From NCBI RefSeq assembly GCF_024748695.1, contig NZ_CP087176.1:861501-925500 (forward strand): DNA of 64,000 bases. The letters are read 5' to 3'. Source of the DNA: Pseudomonas sp. B21-040 (lineage in GTDB: Bacteria; Pseudomonadota; Gammaproteobacteria; Pseudomonadales; Pseudomonadaceae). The notes under the pieces were generated by a model. The model was not told the origin of the DNA, made no database searches, and saw nothing but the letters and a program-made list of their open reading frames with translations. The translations under genes were made by a program, and so were the position numbers. Of the stretch, positions 38,589 to 47,490 are shown piece after piece (positions within the stretch are counted from its first letter, which is position 1; each line of letters opens with the position of its first letter).

Positions 38589-39269
38589 ATGCTGCTGCAC
38601 ATTCCAGGCTTGTTCTCGAAAGAAGAAGTGCAGCGTATCCGCGAGGCTCTGGAACAGGCCGATTGGGCGGATGGCAAAATCACTGCTGGCTATCAGTCGG
38701 CTAAAGCCAAGCACAACCTGCAACTGCCTGAGGGTCATCCGCTGGCCAAGGAGGTCGGTGCGGCGATGCTCGAGCGGCTGTGGAAAAATCCGCAGTTCAT
38801 GTCAGCCGCGTTACCGCACAAGGTCTTCCCGCCGTTGGTGAACTGCTACACCGCTGGCGGCAGTTTCGATTTTCATATTGATAACGCCGTGCGCCAGCCC
38901 AAGGGCAGCATCGAGCGGGTGCGTACCGATCTGTCGGCGACGCTGTTTTTCAGTGAACCTGAGGACTACGACGGTGGTGAACTGGAAATCCAGGACACCT
39001 TCGGCACTCAGCGCGTCAAGCTGCCTGCCGGCGACATGGTTTTGTATCCCGGCACCAGCCTGCACAAGGTCAACGCCGTCACCCGCGGCACGCGTTACGC
39101 GTCGTTTTTCTGGACCCAAAGCCTGGTGCGTGAAGACAGTCAGCGCGCCTTGCTGTTCGAGATGGATGGGGCGATCCAGCAATTGACGCTGGACATGCCG
39201 GATCACCCGTCGCTGATTCGGCTCACTGGCACTTATCACAACCTGCTGCGCCGTTGGGTCGAGGTATGA
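38589..39269 (+). CDS. piuC: Fe(II)/2-oxoglutarate-dependent dioxygenase PiuC (PKHD-type hydroxylase)
   Basis: 226 residues, identical in length to the P. aeruginosa protein as I recall it. Double-stranded beta-helix fold with the iron facial triad His96-x-Asp98 (FDFHIDNAV) and His159 (TSLHKVNAV); an Arg for 2-oxoglutarate follows near [11 protein letters not shown]. The family (PKHD hydroxylase, YbiX in E. coli) is iron-regulated and found beside catecholate receptors; its substrate is not firmly known to me. ATG 38589 (MLLHIPGLF) is the family start. Its stop overlaps the next gene in ATGA. Divergent from piuA, with a candidate Fur box upstream. Confidence 0.93.
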   Translation: MLLHIPGLFSKEEVQRIREALEQADWADGKITAGYQSAKAKHNLQLPEGHPLAKEVGAAMLERLWKNPQFMSAALPHKVFPPLVNCYTAGGSFDFHIDNAVRQPKGSIERVRTDLSATLFFSEPEDYDGGELEIQDTFGTQRVKLPAGDMVLYPGTSLHKVNAVTRGTRYASFFWTQSLVREDSQRALLFEMDGAIQQLTLDMPDHPSLIRLTGTYHNLLRRWVEV

Positions 39270-40033
39270 GTTATCAACTGCGCCGTGAGGAAGTCCTCGA
39301 CGGTGACCGACTCAAATCCATGCTCGAGGAAAGCCCGGCACGTGCGGCTCAAGCCATTTTGATCGCCGCCCGAGAAGGCGTACTCGATGCTCAGGCACTG
39401 CTCGGGCAAATCCTGCTGGACGGCAATGGCATCGCACAGGACCAGCCGCTCGCCACGCGCTGGTTCGCGATTGCGGCTCAAGGTGGGCACTTGATGGCGC
39501 GCAACATGCTGGGTCGCTGTCATGAGCACGGTTGGGGTTGCGTGGCGGATGCCTCGATTGCCGCTCGGCATTACCGGGTCGCGGCGCAGGCCGGGCTGGA
39601 TTGGGCGATGTACAACTACGCCAATTTGCTGGCCACCGGGCGAGGTGTGATCGAAGACCAGGCACAGGCGTTCAGCTTCTATCGCCGAGCGGCTGAATTG
39701 GGTCACGCGAAATCGATGAACCTGCTGGGGCGCTATCTGGAGCAAGGACAAGTGTGCCCGGCAGACGCGGCATTGGCGCGTGACTGGTATCGCCGTTCGG
39801 CGGTCGGCGGGGATTTTCGCGGGCAGTTCAGTTATGCCGCGGTACTGGCCGAGGAGGGGGGCGTCGAAGAGGCAATGACCTGGTTGCACAAGGCATTAGC
39901 CGGCGGCAATCTGAATTTCCTGCGAGTGGCTAGCAAGGCATTGATGAGCGCCGTGAACCCACAGTTTCGCGAGTTGGCACCGGCGTATAACCGACGCATT
40001 GACGAGCTTGAACGACAGCTGGCGCCTCTGTAG
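39266..40033 (+). CDS. Sel1-repeat (tetratricopeptide-like) protein
   Basis: 255 residues with no signal peptide. About four Sel1 repeats of 36 residues: [56 protein letters not shown] and [19 protein letters not shown] each carry the A-x-x-x-L-G/Y-x-x-x-x-x-G pattern. Probably a cytosolic protein-binding scaffold. The ATGA overlap with piuC shows one operon, as for PA4515-PA4516, which suggests work with PiuC. A partner cannot be named from sequence. Confidence 0.88.
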   Translation: MSYQLRREEVLDGDRLKSMLEESPARAAQAILIAAREGVLDAQALLGQILLDGNGIAQDQPLATRWFAIAAQGGHLMARNMLGRCHEHGWGCVADASIAARHYRVAAQAGLDWAMYNYANLLATGRGVIEDQAQAFSFYRRAAELGHAKSMNLLGRYLEQGQVCPADAALARDWYRRSAVGGDFRGQFSYAAVLAEEGGVEEAMTWLHKALAGGNLNFLRVASKALMSAVNPQFRELAPAYNRRIDELERQLAPL

Positions 40034-40043
40034 CGCAGGCACA

Positions 40044-40073
40044 AAAAAGCCCATGACTCGTCATGGGCTTTTT
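40044..40073. terminator. Bidirectional terminator between the Sel1 gene and speC
   Basis: AAAAAGCCCATGA (40044-40056), loop CTCG, TCATGGGCTTTTT (40061-40073): a perfect 13-bp stem usable from both convergent genes. Confidence 0.93.
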
Positions 40074-40091
40074 CATTTCTACGCGTAGCGC

Positions 40092-41255
40092 TTAAACGTA
40101 AAACGATTTCAGCGGCGGGAAGCCATTGAATTCAACAGCGCTGTAACTGGTGGTGTAGGCACCGGTCGACAACCAGTACAAACGATCACCAATGGCCAGG
40201 TTCAGCGGCAGGCCGTACTTGTAGTTTTCGTACATGATGTCGGCGCTGTCGCAGGTTGGGCCGGCGATGACCACTTCTTCCATCTCGCCTTTCTTCTCGG
40301 TCCAGATCGGGAACTTGATGGCTTCGTCCATGGTTTCGATCAGGCCGGAGAACTTGCCCACATCCGTGTACACCCAACGCTCGACGGCGGTGCGGGATTT
40401 ACGTGCCACCAGCACCACTTCGCTGACCAGGATGCCGGCGTTGGCGATCAACGAACGGCCCGGCTCGAGGATGATTTCCGGCAGGTCGTCACCGAAGTCT
40501 TCCTTGAGGAAACGGATGATTTCTTCAGCGTAGGTTTCCAGGCTGTTGGTGCGGGTGATGTAGTTGGCCGGGAAGCCACCGCCCATGTTGATCAGCTTCA
40601 GGTGAATGCCGTCTTCTTCTTTCAGGCGTTCGAAGATCACTTTGACCTTGGCGATCGCCGCGTCCCAGACGCTGATGTCGCGCTGTTGCGAGCCGACGTG
40701 GAACGAGATGCCGTACGGCACCAGGCCCAGGTCGCGAGCGAGGATCAGCAGGTCCATGGCCATGTCGGTCTGGCAGCCGAATTTGCGCGACAAAGGCCAG
40801 TCAGCCGTGGTCGAGCCTTCGGTGAGGATGCGCACGTAGACTTTCGAACCTGGTGCTGCCTTGGCGATGTTGCGCAGGTCGGCTTCGGAGTCGGTGGCAT
40901 ACAGACGCACGCCCTTCTCGTAGAAGTAGCGAATGTCTTTGGATTTCTTGATGGTGTTGCCGTAGCTGATGCGATCCGGGCCGACGCCCTGGTTCATCAC
41001 TTTATCGAGCTCGTAGATCGAGGCGATGTCGAAGTTCGAACCTTTCTCTTTGAGCAGGTCGATGATTTCGACGGCCGGGTTGGCCTTGACGGCGTAGTAG
41101 ACCTTGGCGAATTCGAAACCGGCGCGCAGGTCGTCATAGGCCTGGGCAATCATCGCGGTGTCGATCACCACGAACGGGGTTTCCTGTTTGTCGGCGAAGG
41201 CCTTCATTTTGTTGAAAGTATCGCGCGCGAAATAGTCTTCGACATTGATCGACAT
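40092..41255 (-). CDS. speC: Ornithine/lysine decarboxylase, PLP-dependent (alanine-racemase fold)
   Basis: Decarboxylates ornithine to putrescine (and possibly lysine) for polyamine synthesis. 387 residues, the short fold-type III decarboxylase, not the large AAT-fold E. coli SpeC. PLP lysine is Lys57 (VYYAVKANP). Also seen are the HVGSQQRD His motif, the glycine-rich phosphate loop MGGGFPANY, EPGRSLIANAG, and the second-subunit motif GPTCDSADIM with the catalytic Cys. Start ATG 41255 (MSINVEDYFARDTF) follows CTAGGAGTCCCAAGT. The leader contains a complete intrinsic terminator. piuC-Sel1-speC order fits PA4515-4519. Confidence 0.93.
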   Translation of the reverse strand: MSINVEDYFARDTFNKMKAFADKQETPFVVIDTAMIAQAYDDLRAGFEFAKVYYAVKANPAVEIIDLLKEKGSNFDIASIYELDKVMNQGVGPDRISYGNTIKKSKDIRYFYEKGVRLYATDSEADLRNIAKAAPGSKVYVRILTEGSTTADWPLSRKFGCQTDMAMDLLILARDLGLVPYGISFHVGSQQRDISVWDAAIAKVKVIFERLKEEDGIHLKLINMGGGFPANYITRTNSLETYAEEIIRFLKEDFGDDLPEIILEPGRSLIANAGILVSEVVLVARKSRTAVERWVYTDVGKFSGLIETMDEAIKFPIWTEKKGEMEEVVIAGPTCDSADIMYENYKYGLPLNLAIGDRLYWLSTGAYTTSYSAVEFNGFPPLKSFYV

Positions 41256-41360
41256 ACTTGGGACTCCTAGTGGCAAACATTAGTAATCAATGGGTGCAAA
41301 TGAACGTCCTCCGTATCCCCACTTTGGTTCGCCTACTTCCCAAGGCATGTCGCCGAAAGC

Positions 41361-41397
41361 AAAAAGGCCATGGGAAGTGCAGCTTTCCCTTGGCCTT
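41361..41397 (-). terminator. Intrinsic terminator within the speC leader
   Basis: Thirteen to fourteen paired positions with one internal mismatch (41371/41390), loop near 41378-41383 (GCTGCA on the minus strand), and five U on the minus strand from 41365 to 41361. Confidence 0.75.
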
Positions 41398-41452
41398 GCT
41401 GTCTCGTCGTCAGTACTTGAGCCGGATGGATCGTTTCCAGCATGGACGTTCG
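41361..41452 (-). ncRNA. Candidate speC leader RNA with internal terminator (attenuator or sRNA)
   Basis: On the minus strand a promoter (41459-41487) is followed after about 55 bases by AAGGCCAAGGGAA, loop, TTCCCATGGCCTT and TTTTT (41397 to 41361). This is a full terminator more than 100 bp before the speC start. A short transcript of about 90 nt is expected unless antitermination occurs. Further down, GCCTTGGGAAGTAGGC (41346-41331) can pair with the terminator 3' arm. The start site is inferred. Confidence 0.5.
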
Positions 41453-41458
41453 GCGCGA

Positions 41459-41487
41459 ACTTTAGGGCGTGAGGGGCTTGAGATCAA
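41459..41487 (-). promoter_or_regulatory. Promoter of the speC leader
   Basis: Read on the minus strand: TTGATC (41487-41482), 17-bp spacer, TAAAGT (41464-41459). Four of six matches in each hexamer with ideal spacing. The region 41488-41792 upstream shows no gene I can support. Confidence 0.55.
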
Positions 41488-41792
41488 CAAAAAATGTCGC
41501 GTTTTTGCACTCTTCTGACGCGCGTTACGAACATCACTCTTTGTAACCGACTCAGATGACAGTCGGATGTTCCCGAGGAATTGTGAAGTGTTAAAAATAC
41601 CTGCACGTTCGATGCTTTTGTGCGCCAAGTCGCTAGTAACTACGATAGCGTCAACTTCGGCGACGTTGTCCACCAAAAGTTGAGTTGAGAGGGGATTTGG
41701 TTCTTTCAGAAGGTATTTCTGGATAGGTTTTGGAGGTGTCGCTGTTGATATTTTTTTCCGCTCTGTCGATCACTCAAAAATTGCACAGACCT

Positions 41793-41881
41793 TGTAGGAC
41801 CGAGCCTGCTCGCGATGGTTTTTTACAGTCGACATCTTCGTTGACTGACATTGCGCTATCGCGAGCAGGCTCACTCCTGCA
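41793..41881. repeat. REP doublet (REPIN-like), copy 3
   Basis: Left arm TGTAGGACCGAGCCTGCTCG then CGATGG; right arm CTATCGCGAGCAGGCTCACT then CCTGCA. Spacer contains TCTTCGTTGACTGACATTG. Lies in the 659-bp space between speC and the opuC operon. Confidence 0.85.
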
Positions 41882-41914
41882 GGGTTTTGCATTTTTACCG
41901 GGTGATTGGAGTTA

Positions 41915-43072
41915 TCAGGCGACCACCGCCTCGGCAGGCGACACGATGTTGGTCTTCATGCCGCGCGAACGACCTGAGCTCAAGTAAGCCGCAATCGACT
42001 CCTGCGTCACCTCGCCCAAAAACACTCGCTCGGCATCCATCACCGGCAGCCACGAGCGATTGAACTCGTACATGCGCGACAGCAGGATGCGTAAATGCTC
42101 GTCATACGCTGCGGTCGCGTTGAACTCGCGCAGGTACTGGCCGCAAGTACCATTCTGACGGTGCAGGTCGCGGCGTCTGACGTATCCCAATGCCTTGTTG
42201 TCAGCACAGGTCACCACGACATAGCGGCGGTCCAGTTCATCCATCAGTTCCAGCGCCTCGGCCACCGGGGTGTCCGGGCTGACCGACGGCGCGTTGTCTG
42301 CGGCGTCTTCGGCTTTCACCAGCAGCAAGCGCTTGAGGGTGCTGTCCTGGCCGACGAAGTTGCTGACAAAGTCGTCTGCGGGATGGGCGAGCAGGGTGTC
42401 CGGGTGATCGATCTGCAGCAGCTTGCCGGCGCGGAAGATCGCAATCTTGTCGCCCAGCTTGATCGCCTCGTCGATGTCGTGGCTGACCATGATCACGGTC
42501 TTGTTCAGAGCACGCTGCATCTCGAAGAACTCGTTCTGGATCATTTCTCGGTTGATCGGGTCGACGGCGCCGAACGGTTCATCCATCAGCAACAGCGGTG
42601 CATCCGCCGCCAACGCACGAATCACGCCGATCCGCTGCTGCTGCCCACCGGACAACTCACGCGGGTAGCGATTCAGGTATTGCTTGGGTTCCAGCTTGAT
42701 CATGCTCATCAATTCGCGGGCGCGGTCGTGGCATTTCTGCTTGTCCCAGCCGAGCAGTTTCGGCACCACCACGATGTTCTCTTCGATGGTCATGTTGGGG
42801 AACAGGCCGATCTGCTGGATCACATAGCCGATGTTGCGGCGCAGGGTCACCGCGTCGAGGTCGGTGGTGTCTTCGCCGTTGATCAGGATCTTGCCCGAGG
42901 TCGGCTTGATCAGGCGGTTGATCATTTTCAGCGTGGTGCTTTTGCCGCAACCCGATGGCCCGAGGAACACGCAGATTTCGCCTTCATTGACGGTCAGGCT
43001 TACCGAGTCCACGGCTTTCACATCTTTGCCGTTACTTTGGAAGGTCTTGCTGAGGTTTTGAAGTTCGATCAT
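41915..43072 (-). CDS. opuCA: Osmoprotectant ABC transporter, ATP-binding subunit (OpuCA/OsmV-like)
   Basis: ATPase of a glycine betaine/choline/carnitine-type importer. 385 residues from ATG 43072 (MIELQNLSKTF). Walker A GPSGCGKST near 35-43, Q-loop region IQQIGLFPNM, signature LSGGQQQRIGVIRALA, Walker B LLLMDEPFGAVD, switch VSHDID. After residue 250 two CBS domains (VSPDTPVAEALELMDELDRR ... RSWLPVMDAERVFLGEVTQE) follow; in OpuA/OpuC relatives these sense ionic strength or nucleotides. Last gene of the leftward four-gene operon; its start overlaps the end of opuCB by 4 bp. Confidence 0.92.
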   Translation of the reverse strand: MIELQNLSKTFQSNGKDVKAVDSVSLTVNEGEICVFLGPSGCGKSTTLKMINRLIKPTSGKILINGEDTTDLDAVTLRRNIGYVIQQIGLFPNMTIEENIVVVPKLLGWDKQKCHDRARELMSMIKLEPKQYLNRYPRELSGGQQQRIGVIRALAADAPLLLMDEPFGAVDPINREMIQNEFFEMQRALNKTVIMVSHDIDEAIKLGDKIAIFRAGKLLQIDHPDTLLAHPADDFVSNFVGQDSTLKRLLLVKAEDAADNAPSVSPDTPVAEALELMDELDRRYVVVTCADNKALGYVRRRDLHRQNGTCGQYLREFNATAAYDEHLRILLSRMYEFNRSWLPVMDAERVFLGEVTQESIAAYLSSGRSRGMKTNIVSPAEAVVA

Positions 43073-43722
43073 TTCAGGAGTCCTTTTGGAGTCAGCGAGC
43101 GTTGCAGCCATTGCAGAAGCAGGTCGGCGAAGATGGCCAGCAGGCTGACCAGCACGGCGCCGACGATCAGCATCGACATGTCGCTGCGGCTGATGGAAGC
43201 GAGAATGAGGACGCCGAGGCCACCGGCGCCGATGGTCGCGGCGATGGTCATGACGCCAATGTTCATGACCACGGCGGTGCGCACGCCGGCGAGGATCACC
43301 GGCACTGCGATGGGCAGTTCAACCATGCGCAGGCGCTGGCCGAAGGTCATGCCGATGCCACGCGCGGCTTCGCGAATACCCGGCTCGACGCTGGTCAGCG
43401 CAAGGTAGGTGTTGCGCATGATCGGCAGCAGCGAGTACAGAAACACTGCCGTGATCGCGGGCATCGGCCCCAGGCCCTGGCCAAACCTGGAGTAGAACGG
43501 CAGCAGCAGCCCAAACAGCGCAATGGACGGCACGGTCAGCAGCACCGTGGCGCTGGCTTGCAACGGGCCGGCGAGTGTCGGGAAGCGGGTCATCAGGATG
43601 CCCAGCGGCACGCCGACCAGAATCGCCAGCGTCACGGCGATGCCGACCAGCGTGATGTGTTGCCAGGTCAGGTGCAGGACCAGCGGCCAGTCGAGATGGG
43701 AAAAGGCGTTCAGAAATTCCAT
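43069..43722 (-). CDS. opuCB: Osmoprotectant ABC transporter, permease subunit 1
   Basis: 217-residue BPD-type inner-membrane permease with five to six helices (first about 20-45, LVGIAVTLAILVGVPLGIL). The ATPase-docking EAA loop is seen as GIREAARGIGMTFGQRLRMV. A second permease is encoded two genes upstream, so the channel is a heterodimer as in OpuC/OsmWY. The ATG follows GAGGAAAAGCC. Overlaps the ATPase gene by 4 bp. Confidence 0.92.
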   Translation of the reverse strand: MEFLNAFSHLDWPLVLHLTWQHITLVGIAVTLAILVGVPLGILMTRFPTLAGPLQASATVLLTVPSIALFGLLLPFYSRFGQGLGPMPAITAVFLYSLLPIMRNTYLALTSVEPGIREAARGIGMTFGQRLRMVELPIAVPVILAGVRTAVVMNIGVMTIAATIGAGGLGVLILASISRSDMSMLIVGAVLVSLLAIFADLLLQWLQRSLTPKGLLK

Positions 43723-43734
43723 GGCTTTTCCTCC

Positions 43735-44628
43735 TCAGTTGAGTGGGTGCTGGCGCAGGAAATCTGCGGCAACGGATGAAGGGCTTTGGTGATCGACATC
43801 GACCCGCGCGTTGAGTTGCCGCATGGTTTCGTCGTCGAACAGTCGGGCCAGTGGCTTGAGCTGTTCAGCCAGTTGCGGGTGCTCATCGAGGAAGGCTTGG
43901 CGCACCACCGGCGCGGCGGTGTAGTCCGGGAAGTAATGCTTGTCGTCTTCGAGCAGTTTCAGCTTGAAGGCGTTCAATCGACCGTCGGTGGTGTAGACCA
44001 GACCGGCAAACACCTGGCCATTGCGCAGGGCGGTGTAGACCAGCCCTGCGTCCATCTGGCGGATGTTTTTGCGGGTCAGGTTCATGTCGTACAGCTGCAC
44101 CATGCCGCCGAGCCCGTCGGAGCGGTTGGCGAACTCGGTGTCCAGCGCCACCAGGTGGTTGGCTTTGGCCTCGTCCCGTAGTGCCGTGTTCAGCTCACTA
44201 ATGGTATTGATCTGCGGGTATTCATCCGCGACGTTTTTTGGCAGCGCCAAGGCGTAGGTATTGCTGAACTTCGACGGCGTGAGCCAGGCCAGGCCTTTTT
44301 TCGCGTCGAGTTCTTTCACCCGGGCGTAGGACTGTTCGCTATCGAGTTTTTCCGTCACATGGTTGTAGGCCACCAGCGACACACCGGTGTACTCCCAGAG
44401 CATGTCCAGTTGGCCACTTTCATGGGCGCTGCGGGCCAGATTGCTGCCCAAACCGCCGGTGACTTGAGTGTCGTAACCCTTGCTGCGCAGGTATTGGGAA
44501 GTGATTTCCGCCAGCAGGGTTTGTTCGGTGAAGACCCGGGCGCCAATGCGGATGACCGGTTTTTCAGCGGCGTGGGCAAATCCTGCGAACAGCAGGATGC
44601 AGCCTAGTAAAAAGCTTGAGGTTTTCAT
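43735..44628 (-). CDS. opuCC: Osmoprotectant ABC transporter, periplasmic binding protein
   Basis: 297 residues from ATG 44628. Signal peptide MKTSSFLLGCILLFAGFAHA then AEKPVIRIG. OpuAC/ProX-type type II binding fold with FTEQTLLAEITSQYLRSKGY, MLWEYTGVSLVAYNHVT and a hinge near LVYTTDGRLNAFK. Members bind quaternary ammonium compounds in an aromatic cage; which one here cannot be told. The ORF extends far upstream into opuCD, but the signal peptide and an AAAGGAATCAAC site fix the start. The gap to opuCB is 12 bp. Confidence 0.92.
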   Translation of the reverse strand: MKTSSFLLGCILLFAGFAHAAEKPVIRIGARVFTEQTLLAEITSQYLRSKGYDTQVTGGLGSNLARSAHESGQLDMLWEYTGVSLVAYNHVTEKLDSEQSYARVKELDAKKGLAWLTPSKFSNTYALALPKNVADEYPQINTISELNTALRDEAKANHLVALDTEFANRSDGLGGMVQLYDMNLTRKNIRQMDAGLVYTALRNGQVFAGLVYTTDGRLNAFKLKLLEDDKHYFPDYTAAPVVRQAFLDEHPQLAEQLKPLARLFDDETMRQLNARVDVDHQSPSSVAADFLRQHPLN

Positions 44629-44648
44629 GTTGATTCCTTTGCCGAGGC

Positions 44649-45365
44649 TTAAGACGGGCGCAAGCCGCGTTCGAGCCAGAGGCGGCTGGCGAGTGTCACC
44701 AGGCCGTCGAGCAGCAAGGCCAGCAGGGCGGTACAAGCCGCGCCGAGCAGCAATTGCGGCTGATTGTTCAGGGCGATGCCGGGAAAAATCAGGCTGCCCA
44801 GGCTGTTGGCGCCGATCAGGAACGCCAGCGGGGCCGTCCCGACGTTGATCGCCAGCGCCACGCGCACACCACCGATGATGATCGGCACGGCGTTCGGCAA
44901 TTCGACCTGCCACAACACTTGGGCCGGGGTCATGCCGATGCCGACGGCCGCTTCCTTGAGGGAGCCCTGGACGTTTTTCAGGCCTTCATAGGTATTGCGC
45001 ACGATGGGCAACAGTGAGGCGAGGAACAGGGCGAAGATCGCGGGGCCGCTGCCGATGCCGAGGATCCCCAGGGCGATGGCCAGTACGGCGAGAGGCGGCA
45101 CGGTGTTGCCGATATTGAAGAGCTGCATGAAGCGTTCAGCACGGCCAACCATGGTCGGGCGGCTGAGAAAGATGCCGGCGGGGATGCCCACAACGAGGGC
45201 GGCCAGCATGGAGGCGAGGACGAGAACCAGATGAGCTTGCAGGTAAAACAACAAATCGTCGCGGTAATGTTCGATCGTGTTGATGCCGATCCAGTGGATC
45301 AGCAGGGCCAGAAGGGCGAATACCAGCGCGCCTCCTATCAGCCCTTTGCCATAGTGGATAGCCAC
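44649..45365 (-). CDS. opuCD: Osmoprotectant ABC transporter, permease subunit 2
   Basis: 238 residues from GTG 45365, chosen because AAAGGAG lies seven bases upstream; the longer ORF would add 18 polar residues without support. About six membrane helices (first IGGALVFALLALLIHWIGI). EAA loop GSLKEAAVGIGMTPAQVLW. First gene of the operon opuCD-CC-CB-CA as in PA3888-3891. Two palindromes in the leader (45519-45534 and 45573-45586) may be control sites. Confidence 0.92.
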   Translation of the reverse strand: MAIHYGKGLIGGALVFALLALLIHWIGINTIEHYRDDLLFYLQAHLVLVLASMLAALVVGIPAGIFLSRPTMVGRAERFMQLFNIGNTVPPLAVLAIALGILGIGSGPAIFALFLASLLPIVRNTYEGLKNVQGSLKEAAVGIGMTPAQVLWQVELPNAVPIIIGGVRVALAINVGTAPLAFLIGANSLGSLIFPGIALNNQPQLLLGAACTALLALLLDGLVTLASRLWLERGLRPS

Positions 45366-45518
45366 AGGCGGACTCCTTTTTTCTTTGTCGGCGAGCGCAG
45401 TCCCGAGTGGCAATCCCATTCCTGGCTGCCGGGATTATCAACGTTCGCGAGAAGCAGCTCTTCATGCTGATGAAACCGCATGAGATCGAGCCATAAGCGC
45501 AGCCTCGTCAGGCTAACT

Positions 45519-45534
45519 GGCTGAATTTTCAGCC
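45519..45534. promoter_or_regulatory. Palindrome in the opuC leader
   Basis: GGCTGAATTTTCAGCC: two 7-bp arms around TT, about 155 bp before opuCD. Could be an operator or a small RNA hairpin. Confidence 0.4.
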
Positions 45535-45572
45535 CCTGGTACGAGTGCCGTAACAGGGGAGTGGACGTCTGC

Positions 45573-45586
45573 ACCTTTTAAAAGGT
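45573..45586. promoter_or_regulatory. Perfect 14-bp palindrome upstream of opuC
   Basis: ACCTTTTAAAAGGT is self-complementary over all 14 bases, a form typical of dimeric regulator sites. It lies 208 bp before opuCD and 44 bp from the long inverted repeat at 45630. Regulator unknown. Confidence 0.45.
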
Positions 45587-45629
45587 TCCATAATTAACAG
45601 CATTTAGCCACCCCGCATCTCGTTTTGCC

Positions 45630-45780
45630 CCTGTAGCAGCTGCCGAGCCGGCGAGGCTGCGTTCGGCGACGAAGTCGTCGTCAAGGCATCCATCGCTATC
45701 TGCCCGAGGCACCGCGGCGCCTGGTTTTACGACGGCTTCGCCGCCGGACGCAGCCTCGCAGGCTCGGCAGCTGCTACAGG
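45630..45780. repeat. Long imperfect inverted repeat, REP-like family 2
   Basis: Left arm CCTGTAGCAGCTGCCGAGCC then GGCGAGGCTGCG; right arm CGCAGCCTCGCAGGCTCGGC then AGCTGCTACAGG. Arms of about 32 bp with few mismatches and a spacer of about 85 bp that itself holds ACGAAGTCGTCGT. Sits between the divergent opuC operon and prfC. Confidence 0.82.
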
Positions 45781-45855
45781 CGAACGGTGGTTCGTAGGTC
45801 ATGTTTTGAGCTATACTCGCCGCCCTTTTTTGAATCACCTGCCAGGCGATTTCCC

Positions 45856-47439
45856 ATGACCAAACAGGCCGCCGAAGTCGCGAAACGCCGCACTTTCGCC
45901 ATTATTTCCCACCCCGATGCCGGTAAAACCACCATCACCGAGAAGCTCTTGCTGATGGGCAAGGCGATTGCGATTGCGGGCACGGTGAAATCTCGAAAAT
46001 CCGACCGCCATGCCACCTCCGACTGGATGGAAATGGAAAAGCAGCGTGGTATCTCGATTACCACGTCGGTCATGCAGTTCCCGTATCGCGACCATATGGT
46101 CAACCTGCTCGACACCCCGGGCCACGAAGACTTCTCCGAAGACACCTACCGCACCCTGACCGCGGTGGACTCGGCCTTGATGGTCCTCGACGGCGGTAAG
46201 GGTGTAGAGCCACGGACCATCGCGCTGATGGACGTTTGCCGTCTGCGTGACACGCCGATTGTCAGCTTCATCAACAAACTCGACCGTGACATCCGCGACC
46301 CGATCGAACTGCTCGACGAAATCGAAGCGGTCCTCAAGATCAAGGCCGCGCCGATCACCTGGCCGATCGGTTGCTACCGTGATTTCAAAGGCGTGTACCA
46401 CCTCGCCGATGACTACATCATTGTGTACACCGCTGGCCACGGCCACGAGCGCACCGAAACCAAGATCATCGAGAAACTCGACTCCGACGAAGCCCGCGCC
46501 CATTTGGGTGACGAGTACGACCGCTTTGTCGAGCAGCTTGAGCTGGTGCAGGGCGCCTGCCACGAGTTCAACCAGCAGGAGTTCCTCGACGGCCAACTGA
46601 CGCCGGTGTTCTTCGGTACTGCACTGGGTAACTTTGGTGTCGACCATGTGCTCGACGCCGTTGTGGACTGGGCGCCGAAGCCATTGGCCCGTGTGGCCAA
46701 CGAGCGCACCGTCGAGCCGGTGGAAGAGAAGTTCTCGGGCTTCATCTTCAAGATCCAGGCGAACATGGACCCGAAACACCGCGACCGTATTGCCTTTATG
46801 CGTATCTGCTCCGGCAAGTACGAAAAAGGCATGAAGATGCGCCACGTGCGCACCGGCAAGGACGTGCGGATCGGCGATGCGCTGACCTTCTTCTCCTCCG
46901 AGCGTGAGCAACTGGAAGAAGCCTTCGCCGGCGACATCATCGGTTTGCACAACCACGGCACCATCCAGATCGGCGACACCTTCACCGAAGGCGAAGTCCT
47001 GGGCTTCACCGGTATCCCGCACTTCGCTCCGGAACTGTTCCGTCGCGTGCGTCTGCGTGATCCGCTGAAATCCAAGCAACTGCGTCAGGGTTTGCAGCAA
47101 CTGGCCGAAGAAGGCGCGACCCAGGTGTTCTTCCCCGAGCGCAGCAACGACATCATCCTCGGCGCCGTCGGTGTGCTGCAGTTCGATGTGGTCGCCAGCC
47201 GCTTGAAAGAGGAATACAAGGTTGAGTGCTCCTACGAGCCGATCACCGTTTATTCCGCGCGCTGGATCGATTGCAGCGACAAGAAGAAGCTTGAGGAATT
47301 CTCCAACAAGGCCGTGGAAAACCTCGCGGTCGATGGCGGCGGTCACTTGACCTACCTGGCCCCGACCCGAGTCAACCTGGCACTGATGGAAGAGCGCTGG
47401 CCGGACGTGAAATTCCGTGCGACGCGTGAACATCACTAA
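45856..47439 (+). CDS. prfC: Peptide chain release factor 3
   Basis: GTPase that removes RF1/RF2 from the ribosome after peptide release. 527 residues from ATG 45856 ([20 protein letters not shown]). G1 motif SHPDAGKTT at 18-26, switch segments [11 protein letters not shown]3 DTPGHEDF, G4 NKLDRD, then beta-barrel domains II and III. Length and motifs match RF3 rather than EF-G. The ORF is open for 23 more codons upstream without family support. A possible -10 TATACT at 45812-45817 lies right after the inverted repeat. Confidence 0.96.
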   Translation: MTKQAAEVAKRRTFAIISHPDAGKTTITEKLLLMGKAIAIAGTVKSRKSDRHATSDWMEMEKQRGISITTSVMQFPYRDHMVNLLDTPGHEDFSEDTYRTLTAVDSALMVLDGGKGVEPRTIALMDVCRLRDTPIVSFINKLDRDIRDPIELLDEIEAVLKIKAAPITWPIGCYRDFKGVYHLADDYIIVYTAGHGHERTETKIIEKLDSDEARAHLGDEYDRFVEQLELVQGACHEFNQQEFLDGQLTPVFFGTALGNFGVDHVLDAVVDWAPKPLARVANERTVEPVEEKFSGFIFKIQANMDPKHRDRIAFMRICSGKYEKGMKMRHVRTGKDVRIGDALTFFSSEREQLEEAFAGDIIGLHNHGTIQIGDTFTEGEVLGFTGIPHFAPELFRRVRLRDPLKSKQLRQGLQQLAEEGATQVFFPERSNDIILGAVGVLQFDVVASRLKEEYKVECSYEPITVYSARWIDCSDKKKLEEFSNKAVENLAVDGGGHLTYLAPTRVNLALMEERWPDVKFRATREHH

Positions 47440-47461
47440 GCGCTGAACAGTAAGACCCAAG

Positions 47462-47490
47462 CCCCGTTGCGCAAGCACCGGGGTTTTTTT
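47462..47490 (+). terminator. Terminator after prfC
   Basis: CCCCG (47462-47466) pairs with CGGGG (47479-47483), followed by seven T at 47484-47490. Confidence 0.8.

Noticed and set aside
41410..41676. Minus-strand frame of 88 codons upstream of speC
   Set aside because: It starts at TTG/GTG without a ribosome site and reads through the speC leader promoter; the second half is low-quality sequence. I could not support it as a gene.
45338..45574. Minus-strand frame of 78 codons overlapping the start of opuCD
   Set aside because: It overlaps a well-supported start with its own ribosome site, has no domain and begins inside a palindrome.
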